A stretch of DNA of 64,000 nucleotides, taken from the NCBI RefSeq assembly GCF_900103325.1, contig NZ_FMXM01000012.1:1-64000 (forward strand). Reading direction: 5' to 3'. Position 1 is the first letter of the stretch. Each line of letters begins with the position of its first letter. Positions 41,351 through 48,098 of the stretch are shown here, piece after piece. The notes under the pieces were generated by a model. It worked only from the letters and a program-made list of their open reading frames with translations. It had not been told where the DNA came from and did not search any database. This DNA is from Mesorhizobium qingshengii (GTDB lineage: Bacteria; Pseudomonadota; Alphaproteobacteria; Rhizobiales; Rhizobiaceae). The translations under genes were made by a program, and so were the position numbers.

Positions 41351-42935
41351 GCTGCAGGGCATTTCGGCCTCGGCCGGTTATGCCGAAGGTCCGCTGTTCG
41401 ACCTCGACCGGACTGCCGCACACTACACCGTCAGGGCCACTGCCGCAGATGAAAAGGCTGCGCTCGAAGCCGCAATCGATGCCGCGACGGCTCGTCTCGC
41501 GGCATTGATCGAGACCGCTGATAGCGCCGCCGCCGACATTCTCGAATTCCAGATCGCCATGCTGGGGGATGATGCGCTGGGCAGGCCGGCCTTTGCCGCG
41601 ATTCACGCCGGCCAACCGGCCGACAGGGCCTGGCGGCAGGCGCTCGACGCGGAAATCGCCGGCTACGATGCTTCCGACCAGGATTATTTCCGGGCGCGGG
41701 CGGCCGACATCCGAGACATCAGGGATCAGGTGCTGCGGGCGCTGACCGAGGATGGCGACGTCCAGGCACCGGCCGGCGCAATTCTCTACGGCGAGGACAT
41801 CGCGCCGACACGTTTTCTCGAAACCGACTGGAGTTGTGGTGGTGGCATCGCGCTGAAGGCAGGCAGCACGGCGAGCCACGTCGCCATGCTGGCCCGGTCG
41901 CGTGGCGTGCCGATGGTTGTCGGGCTTGGGGTGGTTGGCCTTGGCGGTCCGCCAGCCAAACTTGCCGGCCCGGCGCTGCTCGACGCCGAGCACGGCGGGA
42001 TCGTGCTGTCGCCCTCCAGGGCCGAGATCGACGCCTTTCGCCGATCGTCCTCATCATTCTCGGCGCGCCGCGACCTGGCCGGGACTTTCCTGGCCCGGCC
42101 GGCGATGACCAAGACCGGCACGGCGGTGCGCGTGCAGGTCAACATCGCCGACCCGTCCGATGTCGACGGCATCGACATCGCGACCTGCGACGGTGTCGGG
42201 CTGATGCGCACCGAATTCCTGTTCGGCAAGGCGCTGCCCGACGAGGAGACGCAGTATCGAGCCTATCGCAAGGTGCTGGAGTGGGCCGGCGAAAAGCCGG
42301 TGACGATCCGCACCGTCGATGCCGGCGGCGACAAGCCGGTGCCTGGCTTCACCGTCAAGGAAGGCAATCCGTTCCTCGGCCTGCGTGGGATCAGGCTATC
42401 GCTGGCGCGGCCTCAGGTGTTTCGTGTACAAATCCGTGCGCTGCTGCGCGCCGCTGTCCACGGCAGCCTGAAAGTGATGTTCCCGATGATCGCCGTTGTG
42501 GAGGAATACAGGCAGGCCGTGGCAATGTTCGCCGAGGAGCAGGCAATGCTCGCCGCGCGTGGCATCGCGCATGAAATGCCGCCGCTTGGCATCATGGTCG
42601 AGGTGCCGTCGGTGGCGATCGTGCCGGAGGCGTTCGCCGAAGCCGCCTTCTTTTCGATCGGCTCCAACGACCTCACCCAGTATGTCATGGCCGCCGCCCG
42701 CGACAACGCTGCCGTAGCGCATCTCAATTCGGTCCGCCATCCGGCGGTGCTGCGGCTTGTCGCTGCCGTAACCGCGTTTGGCGAGCGCGAAGGAATCCCG
42801 GTCAGCCTGTGCGGTGACGCTGGCGGCGATCCCGCCTCGATACGGTCACTGCTCGAGGCCGGCCTGCGCGATCTTTCCGTCGCTCCGGCTCAACTCGCCA
42901 TGGCCAAGGCGGCCGTCGCGGACGTTTCGGTCTAG
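41334..42935 (+). CDS. PTS Enzyme I (phosphoenolpyruvate-protein phosphotransferase)
   Basis: A 533-residue EI that takes phosphate from phosphoenolpyruvate to HPr. The N-terminus HRLQGISASAGYAEGPLFDL is typical. The phosphohistidine is in GSTASHVAMLARSRGVPMVV. The PEP-binding domain has LMRTEFLFG, DAGGDKPVPGF, NPFLGLRGIR, and FFSIGSNDLTQYVMAAARDN, then SLCGDAGGDP. It lacks the N-terminal GAF domain of PtsP, so it is a sugar-type EI, unusual in rhizobia, which mostly carry only the nitrogen PTS. Start at ATG 41334 (MSGPHRLQG), inside the HPr gene. Confidence 0.93.
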   Translation: MSGPHRLQGISASAGYAEGPLFDLDRTAAHYTVRATAADEKAALEAAIDAATARLAALIETADSAAADILEFQIAMLGDDALGRPAFAAIHAGQPADRAWRQALDAEIAGYDASDQDYFRARAADIRDIRDQVLRALTEDGDVQAPAGAILYGEDIAPTRFLETDWSCGGGIALKAGSTASHVAMLARSRGVPMVVGLGVVGLGGPPAKLAGPALLDAEHGGIVLSPSRAEIDAFRRSSSSFSARRDLAGTFLARPAMTKTGTAVRVQVNIADPSDVDGIDIATCDGVGLMRTEFLFGKALPDEETQYRAYRKVLEWAGEKPVTIRTVDAGGDKPVPGFTVKEGNPFLGLRGIRLSLARPQVFRVQIRALLRAAVHGSLKVMFPMIAVVEEYRQAVAMFAEEQAMLAARGIAHEMPPLGIMVEVPSVAIVPEAFAEAAFFSIGSNDLTQYVMAAARDNAAVAHLNSVRHPAVLRLVAAVTAFGEREGIPVSLCGDAGGDPASIRSLLEAGLRDLSVAPAQLAMAKAAVADVSV

Positions 42936-42946
42936 GCTCGGCTGGC

Positions 42947-43369
42947 ATGGTCGACAAGATACCTGAACCCGGCTCCGAAGAGGCGATCCGCGCCTACAAG
43001 ACGATCCTGTCCCAGGTCATCGACCAGCGGCCGTCCGGCATGCGCCAGCGCCTTGCCGACGCGCTTGGCAAGCACCGCAGTTTCGTCACGCAGATTTCCA
43101 GCCCGGCCTATTCGATCCCGATTCCATCGAAACATTTGCCTTCCATCTTCTCAGTCTGCCATTTCAGCCCGGCCGAGCGTGATCAGTTTCTCGCCGCCTA
43201 TCACCAGGCGCATCCAGGCAAGATGTCTGTCGCGGCAGGCATGCGCAAGACGCGGCATGTTTCGCTGATCGTGCCGGATTTCGGCGACGACAAGCAGAAC
43301 GCCGCGCTCGACAGGGCGGTGAATGATTTCATCCAGAAGATCACCAGCATCACCGGCAAAGGCAGCTGA
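42947..43369 (+). CDS. Unknown protein with helix-turn-helix-like N-terminus, inside the Dha operon
   Basis: A 140-residue protein, 11 bases after Enzyme I and 25 before the next dhaK, so cotranscribed. The segment SGMRQRLADALGKHRSFVTQ followed by ISSPAYSIPIPSKHLPSIFS resembles an XRE/Cro-type helix-turn-helix (helix 2 RLADALGKHRSFVTQI, then the wing-less third and fourth helices). FSPAERDQFLAAYHQAHPGK follows. The second half (LIVPDFGDDKQNAALDRAVN) is unlike known domains. It may be the operon's own regulator, but the DNA-binding assignment is my inference from pattern only. Confidence 0.65.
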   Translation: MVDKIPEPGSEEAIRAYKTILSQVIDQRPSGMRQRLADALGKHRSFVTQISSPAYSIPIPSKHLPSIFSVCHFSPAERDQFLAAYHQAHPGKMSVAAGMRKTRHVSLIVPDFGDDKQNAALDRAVNDFIQKITSITGKGS

Positions 43370-43394
43370 TCGCCTATTTCGGGAGGAGACGGCC

Positions 43395-44381
43395 GTGAAG
43401 AAATTTATCAATTCGGTGGACACGGTGCTGACCGAGAGCCTCGATGGTTTCGTTTCCGCCCACGCCGACATCCTCGTGCTCGGCGACGGGCACAAATTCG
43501 TCCGCCGCAAGACCTTGCGGCCGGGCAAGGTGGCGCTGATCTCCGGTGGCGGCTCCGGCCACGAGCCGCTGCATGGCGGCTTTGTCGGCCGCGGCATGCT
43601 GGACGCCGCCTGCCCCGGGCAGGTGTTCACCTCACCGACGCCGGACCAGATGATGGCGGCGGCGGAGGCCGTCGACACCGGCGCCGGCTGCCTGTTCATC
43701 GTCAAGAACTACGAAGGCGACGTGATGAATTTCGACATGGCGGCCGAAATGTCGGAAGGCGTCCTGCAGGTGGTCACCAATGACGATGTCGCCGTCGAGA
43801 ACTCGTCCTATACGACCGGCCGGCGCGGCGTCGCCGGCACGCTGGTGGTCGAGAAGATCGTCGGCGCGGCCGCAGAGCATGGCATGGCCTTGCCACTGCT
43901 GAAGGCGCTGGGCGATCGCGTCAACGGCGTGACCCGCTCGATGGGCGTGGCGCTGACCAGTTGCACGGTGCCGGCCGCCGGCAAGCCAACCTTCGACATC
44001 GGCGACGGCGAGATGGAATTCGGCGTCGGCATCCACGGCGAGCCCGGAAGGCGGCGCGACACATTGAAAAGTGCCGATGCCATTGCCGAGGAGATATGCG
44101 CGGCGATCCTGGGCGATCTGGGCGACAGGGCGAAAGGCCCGGCGCTGCTGTTCGTCAACGGCTTCGGCGGCACGCCGCAGATGGAGCTCTACCTGATGTA
44201 CAACAGCGCCCGCCGGATTTTCGAGAAACACGGGGTGACTATAACCCGCTCGCTGGTCGGCACCTATGTGACTTCACTCGACATGGCCGGCTGCTCGATC
44301 ACGCTGACCATGCTCGATGACGAGACGACCGGCTGGTGGGATGCGCCCGTCCACACGGCGGCACTGCGCTGGGGCATGTAG
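43395..44381 (+). CDS. dhaK: Dihydroxyacetone kinase subunit DhaK
   Basis: A 328-residue substrate-binding subunit. The start is GTG 43395 with an excellent GGGAGGAG site. The sequence has KKFINSVDTVLTESLDGFVS, LISGGGSGHEPLHGGFVGRG, FIVKNYEGDVMNFDMAAEM, and the hemiaminal-forming His in EFGVGIHGEPGRRR. Together with dhaL, dhaM, HPr and EI it makes a full PTS-driven kinase. The stop coincides with the start of a family A repeat. Confidence 0.93.
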   Translation: MKKFINSVDTVLTESLDGFVSAHADILVLGDGHKFVRRKTLRPGKVALISGGGSGHEPLHGGFVGRGMLDAACPGQVFTSPTPDQMMAAAEAVDTGAGCLFIVKNYEGDVMNFDMAAEMSEGVLQVVTNDDVAVENSSYTTGRRGVAGTLVVEKIVGAAAEHGMALPLLKALGDRVNGVTRSMGVALTSCTVPAAGKPTFDIGDGEMEFGVGIHGEPGRRRDTLKSADAIAEEICAAILGDLGDRAKGPALLFVNGFGGTPQMELYLMYNSARRIFEKHGVTITRSLVGTYVTSLDMAGCSITLTMLDDETTGWWDAPVHTAALRWGM

Positions 44382-44460
44382 AGCAGTTCCAGGAAAAGTG
44401 TGTAACGGTTTTCCCGGGAAAAGCGCGTAGCGCTTTCCCTTGGGAATTGCGTAAAGCAAA
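44381..44460. repeat. Intergenic palindromic repeat, family A copy 2 (long form)
   Basis: GAGCAGTTCCAGGAAAAGTG starts the unit and GGGAATTGCGTAAAGC ends it. Inside is an extra hairpin GGGAAAAGCGCG-TA-GCGCTTTCCC, making this copy longer than those at 32246 and 47679. It begins at the last base of the dhaK stop and may act as a transcription or mRNA 3'-end signal. Confidence 0.85.
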
Positions 44461-44537
44461 TGACCAGAGCGCTGGCTTCCACCGCGCTTTTCTGCAACCA
44501 TCCTGGACAATCCCCTATCCGTAACATTGTCCGGTTG

Positions 44538-45560
44538 ATGCTGCCATCTCTCACCTCCGCCGAAGAAAAGCTCTTGCTGCGCTACGCCGATCCGGAGGCC
44601 GCGACAGTCGGGGAGGATTTGTCGGCAAAGACGCTGACGGCGCTGCTCGACAACGCCGAATTCCATGGCGTCCTGCCGATCATGCTGCGCAAGCTCCAGG
44701 AGCGTGGCGACGCGCATCTGCCACCGGATGCGGACCTGCAAGGCAAGCTGCACGACCTGCGCCAGAAGGCGACGATCGCCACCGGCCAGTCGATGCTGCT
44801 GCAGTACCATGGCGACCGCATCATGAAGGGCCTCGCCGCGGAAGACATTCCGGCGCGGATCGTCAAGGGACCGGTCTTCGCGCGAAAGCTCTACCGCAAC
44901 ATTTCCGACAGGCCGTTCACCGACATCGATATCCTCGTCGAACCCGCCAACCTGTCGCGGGCAAACCAGGTAATCGCGGCATGCGGCTTCGAGCTTGGCA
45001 GCAATGAGGCCGAATCCTATGCGCTGCAGGAATTCAAATGGCTCGAAAAGGAGAATTCGAGCCTGCTGATCGAACTGCATGGCGACCTGGTGCATGATAC
45101 CGGCATGCGGCGGCGCCTGTCGCTGGGGTTCCGGGAACTGCGCGTCATCGACGGCGACGCGACGGACACACCGGCCGCGCTTTTGACGATCGCCATCGTG
45201 CACGCCGCCGGCGGGCACAAATTCCACCGGCTGCAGCTTTGCGTCGACGTGCTGCAAGGCGTGCGGGCGCTGCGGTCGCCGGAATCGGAAGCCCGCCTGC
45301 TCGACGCTGCCCGTATGACCGGCATCGAGCTTGAACTGGCGATTGTGCTCAATGTGACCGGCCGGTTGTTCGACGAACAGCGCGCGCTTGAACTCGCGGG
45401 CCAGATCAAGCCCGACCTGTCGATACGACTGGCCAGACGATTGATCACCACGAACACGCTGCTCAGCGTCAATTCCAGGGACAAGATCGGCTCGCGGCTG
45501 CGCCGCGATGCCTTCCGATGGATCCAGCGGCTGGCCAAGGCCCGGCCGCACGCCGCCTGA
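44538..45560 (+). CDS. Nucleotidyltransferase-fold protein (PF14907-like) next to RiPP-type genes
   Basis: A 340-residue protein of the uncharacterised NTP_transf_5 type. The core is ARIVKGPVFARKLYRNISDR followed by PFTDIDILVEPANLS, giving the G...D-X-D catalytic pattern. LLIELHGDLVHD is a second conserved block. Members often sit with PqqD-like, lasso-B2-like and HprK-like genes in Proteobacteria, which is exactly the case here: the gene converges on the kinase gene with a 9-base gap. Whether it nucleotidylates a peptide or makes a cofactor is unknown. Start at ATG 44538; upstream codons lie in the repeat. Confidence 0.8.
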   Translation: MLPSLTSAEEKLLLRYADPEAATVGEDLSAKTLTALLDNAEFHGVLPIMLRKLQERGDAHLPPDADLQGKLHDLRQKATIATGQSMLLQYHGDRIMKGLAAEDIPARIVKGPVFARKLYRNISDRPFTDIDILVEPANLSRANQVIAACGFELGSNEAESYALQEFKWLEKENSSLLIELHGDLVHDTGMRRRLSLGFRELRVIDGDATDTPAALLTIAIVHAAGGHKFHRLQLCVDVLQGVRALRSPESEARLLDAARMTGIELELAIVLNVTGRLFDEQRALELAGQIKPDLSIRLARRLITTNTLLSVNSRDKIGSRLRRDAFRWIQRLAKARPHAA

Positions 45561-45569
45561 CCGGCTCGA

Positions 45570-46556
45570 TCAGTCCCGTGCTTTCAGGGTATCGCTGATC
45601 AACGCCGCAGCATCGGCCGGACGCGCGCCCACTTCCAGCCTGAAGGTAGGCACCGAAGAAACCAGCCCGGCGATCGTCGCCAGCCGGCGTTTCTGCAGCG
45701 GTAGCAGGCCGGTCATGCCGGTGCGGACATTGTCCATCGCCAGCGCCACCATCGCGTCGGTCCGGGCCATGGGCACAAGCCGGGTCTCACTGTCGGCGGA
45801 TCGCGCCAAGTGGAGAAGTGCCGCCACCGGCCTGGCGGCCGGGCTTTCGATTCGGACAATCTCGCTCAATCGCTCCAGCGTGACGGCCTGTTCGCCGTTG
45901 CGGTCCCATGAAGGACCGAGGCATGGCGACACCTGCGGGATCATCCGCGCGGTTTTCTGGTGGATCTTGACGTGGCGCGGCAGCCCCCAGGCGACGGGCC
46001 TGGGGGCTGCCGCGTCCAGGATCATGGCATCGTCGGAGCACAGGCCGAAACCTTGCGTGGCCAGCGCCAGCGACGTCGTGGTCTTGCCGGTGCCGCTCGG
46101 GGCGTGGATCAGCACGACGGAGCCGCGGTCCGGCAGTGTCAGGCCCGCGGTGTGCAGCATATGCTGGCCGCCGGCGTCGAGCGCGGCGTCGAGCACCAGC
46201 ATCGATGGCGTCCAGGCGGCTTTCGCATCGGGGCGAATCCGGATTTCGGCCCAGCCTTCCTCACCATTGATCGACACAGTCTGGCGTTCAGGAAAGACGA
46301 GATGGACGGTGCCACCGTCCTCGATCATCCGGCAGTAGCCATCCTCCGGGATTTCGCCATCGAAGACGGGGGATCCATCCGGTGCCTCGTCCAGAACATC
46401 CGTCTCGGTGATATCGAGACGAAAATCCGGCTCGACGGGACCTGTGATGCGCAGGCTGGCGAGCATCCTGTCGAAGTCCCGCCATAGATCGGGACGCTCG
46501 GCCGATATGCCGAGGATCTGGCCGTTGAGGCCATAGCACGCTGAAGGTCTGGTCAA
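45570..46556 (-). CDS. HprK-related serine kinase-like protein (RiPP-associated)
   Basis: A 328-residue protein with an HPr-kinase/PEPCK-type P-loop, IHAPSGTGKTTTSLALATQG at residues 150-169, followed by the DD motif CSDDAMIL (about 173-180). The N-terminal half has no clear relatives that I can name. In lasso-peptide clusters such kinases (for example in the paeninodin pathway) phosphorylate the precursor's C-terminal serine. The TIGR HprK-rel families describe similar kinases with PqqD and nucleotidyltransferase neighbours. It overlaps the B2-like gene by four bases (ATGA) and is the last gene of the operon. Confidence 0.85.
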   Translation of the reverse strand: MTRPSACYGLNGQILGISAERPDLWRDFDRMLASLRITGPVEPDFRLDITETDVLDEAPDGSPVFDGEIPEDGYCRMIEDGGTVHLVFPERQTVSINGEEGWAEIRIRPDAKAAWTPSMLVLDAALDAGGQHMLHTAGLTLPDRGSVVLIHAPSGTGKTTTSLALATQGFGLCSDDAMILDAAAPRPVAWGLPRHVKIHQKTARMIPQVSPCLGPSWDRNGEQAVTLERLSEIVRIESPAARPVAALLHLARSADSETRLVPMARTDAMVALAMDNVRTGMTGLLPLQKRRLATIAGLVSSVPTFRLEVGARPADAAALISDTLKARD

Positions 46557-46990
46557 GCGGGACGCACCTTTGTGGCATCGGCATGGTGGCGATAGATCTC
46601 GACCATGCCGGGAAGGCTGTCACTGACCACCGGCCTGCCGTCGAGGCAGACCCAGCAATGCGCCGACATGCGCGGCGCCTGCATCGATTTCGGGTCAACC
46701 CCGAAGCGCAGATCCGGATCGAAGCCGGCGAGGCGCAGGAAGCGATGACCGAGCAGACCCTCCCGCAGGCATCTGCGGTCGCGCATCAGCCAGGGATGGC
46801 GCACGGTGCGGTTGACGCTGGCGACGACGTAGGCGGAGGGCAAGCCGCGATAGGGCGTCGACGAGGCGAGCGGCGCCCACTTCAGCACCTCCTCGAAGCT
46901 GCGGTTGACGAGCAGGACCGGCATCAGCCGCGCGCTCGCCCAGAGATGGCAGCGAAACAGGGCGCGCAGGAGAGGACGGTCAGTCATCAT
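46553..46990 (-). CDS. Lasso-peptide B2-like cysteine protease (transglutaminase-like)
   Basis: A 145-residue protein of the Transglut_core3 type that removes leader peptides in lasso biosynthesis. The catalytic Cys74 is in DRRCLREGLLGHRFLRLAGF, and His111 in SAHCWVCLDGRPVVSD, with Asp117 or Asp124 as third member. The order Cys, AH-x-WV and Asp matches B2 proteins. The N-terminal FEEVLKWAPLASS is less typical. It starts 16 bases after pqqD and overlaps the kinase gene, so it is tightly coupled. No macrocyclase gene accompanies it in the window. Confidence 0.85.
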   Translation of the reverse strand: MMTDRPLLRALFRCHLWASARLMPVLLVNRSFEEVLKWAPLASSTPYRGLPSAYVVASVNRTVRHPWLMRDRRCLREGLLGHRFLRLAGFDPDLRFGVDPKSMQAPRMSAHCWVCLDGRPVVSDSLPGMVEIYRHHADATKVRPA

Positions 46991-47006
46991 GCGGTACCCT
47001 TAGCCA

Positions 47007-47291
47007 TCAAGCGACTGGGGCGGCGAGGATACCTTCCGAGACCAGATCGGTGGCCAGTGCCGCCATGTCCTGATCAAGCGTGCCCTTGTCGACCTCGAAC
47101 TCCTCGCAAAGCAGGTCGATGATCTGGTCGAGACTGCGCGCGCCATCGACCTTGTCGAGAAAGGCCTCGGTCGTGCCGTTGCACGTATAGAGCTGGCCGC
47201 TGCGTGCCAAAAGCACGACGGCACCATCGCCGGCATGCTGAACCGAGGCATCGTCCGCCAGCCGCAAAACAGTTCCAGAGGCAATTTCCAT
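47007..47291 (-). CDS. PqqD-like peptide chaperone (RiPP recognition element)
   Basis: A 94-residue single RRE domain: MEIASGTVLRLADDASVQHA, then GDGAVVLLARSGQLYTCNGT followed by TEAFLDKVDGARSLDQIIDL, and the winged-helix end LCEEFEVDKGTLDQDMAALA. This matches lasso B1/PqqD proteins, which bind leader peptides. Start at ATG 47291, with GGGG seven bases upstream; TTG 47306 is a longer alternative. Its ATG overlaps the stop of the 21-codon ORF by one base, suggesting the two are translationally coupled. Confidence 0.88.
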   Translation of the reverse strand: MEIASGTVLRLADDASVQHAGDGAVVLLARSGQLYTCNGTTEAFLDKVDGARSLDQIIDLLCEEFEVDKGTLDQDMAALATDLVSEGILAAPVA

Positions 47292-47356
47292 CACGAACCC
47301 CACCAAGCCATGCCAAACCCCGAAATGAGATAGCGCGGTGGTGGGGCGCTGTCCAT
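47291..47356 (-). CDS. Candidate precursor micro-ORF, 21 codons, coupled to pqqD
   Basis: From ATG 47356 the frame encodes a 21-residue peptide starting MDSAPPPRYL and ending GFGMAWWGS. The TGA stop shares its A with the ATG of pqqD (TGATG), the classic arrangement for translational coupling. GGAG lies about 12 bases before the ATG, rather distant. The upstream frame stays open for more than 50 codons, but I see no ATG, GTG or TTG in it. Aromatic, Gly-rich ending and terminal Ser fit a substrate for the HprK-like kinase. It may be the RiPP precursor or only a leader ORF; this is a hypothesis. Confidence 0.4.
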   Translation of the reverse strand: MDSAPPPRYLISGFGMAWWGS

Positions 47357-47562
47357 TGGCCGACCAGCTCCACCTTCCTTGGCATCGCCCAGCTTGATGC
47401 CCGTTGCCGCGGATCGATATCGCGCCGCTGCCGGCTCTCGACGGGAACCGTCCCAGAAATAGTCGCGGCAGCAGGGGGCTATCCGTGAGCAGTCCGAGCA
47501 GGGCCGTTGCTTTTCTTCCCCTAAGTAAGGTAAGGAAGCCGCGGGTCTTGGGGAGATAGAGT

Positions 47563-47679
47563 ATGCGTTACAATTGGGAGCGGGCTCCGACGAGCTTCGA
47601 ACGTCATCGGAAAGCCTTGGCGGCAGCGATTTTGATCGCCGGCGGTGTTGGCCTGATGCTTATGGCTCTGCCGCTATAG
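47563..47679 (+). CDS. Small membrane protein, 38 aa
   Basis: ATG 47563 is preceded by GGGGAG at good distance. The product begins MRYNWERAPTSFERHRKALA and continues with one hydrophobic segment (AILIAGGVGLMLMALPL) to the end: a short basic cytoplasmic part plus one tail-type membrane anchor. It is divergent from the PqqD/B2/kinase operon, and its stop is fused to a family A repeat. Function unknown; the repeat marking its end and the ribosome site favour a real gene. Confidence 0.5.
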   Translation: MRYNWERAPTSFERHRKALAAAILIAGGVGLMLMALPL

Positions 47680-47733
47680 AGCAATCCCCGGAAAAGCGTG
47701 AAACCGTTTTCCGTCTGGAATTGCGTCAGGTCA
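47679..47733. repeat. Intergenic palindromic repeat, family A copy 3
   Basis: GAGCAATCCCCGGAAAAGCG begins the unit, which ends GTCTGGAATTGCGTCAGGTC. The sequence between, AAACCGTTTTCC, matches the other two copies. As with them, the repeat starts on the last base of a stop codon. It is slightly diverged (AATCCCCGG for AATTCCAGG). Confidence 0.82.
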
Positions 47734-47888
47734 AGGAGATCGGGCGGTTCGGCGTTTCCGTGAAACGATGAACCGCTTCAGGTCCAATCGACCTTCACGC
47801 CACCGAGGAGGACGCTGCTGGGCAGCCGCCGCGTGCCCCGCGCTGGCGCTGCCGGCCGAGACAGCCTGCACGGTGTCGATCACCGGCG

Positions 47889-47920
47889 CGAACACCGGTG
47901 TTGCCGAACACCGGTTTTGC
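47889..47920. repeat. Two tandem 16-bp direct repeats upstream of prpE
   Basis: CGAACACCGGTGTTGC (47889-47904) is followed immediately by CGAACACCGGTTTTGC (47905-47920), 15 of 16 bases identical. The first contains the perfect 12-base palindrome AACACCGGTGTT. The rest of 47734-48098 contains no convincing gene. The repeats are about 180 bases before the prpE ATG and could be operators for a dimeric regulator. Confidence 0.7.
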
Positions 47921-48098
47921 CATGGCCGCCCGCGGATGGCGCATTCGTTCACATCCTCCCCGTCACGGCCGCAGTTCACGACGCCACGCATCCGTGGTCA
48001 AGACGAGACCGGCTCAGACGAAAATGCAGGAGACATCGCCGGAAAAAACAGCATAGGCTATTCACCAGGACGGCAAATCGTTCCTGGGGAGGGTAAGG

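Noticed and set aside
47074-47385. Alternative minus-strand frame of 103 codons over pqqD, starting MPRKVELVGQW, as a possible precursor gene
   Set aside because: It runs through most of pqqD in the wrong frame with no stop where a precursor should end; the 21-codon ORF that stops on the pqqD ATG is a better candidate.
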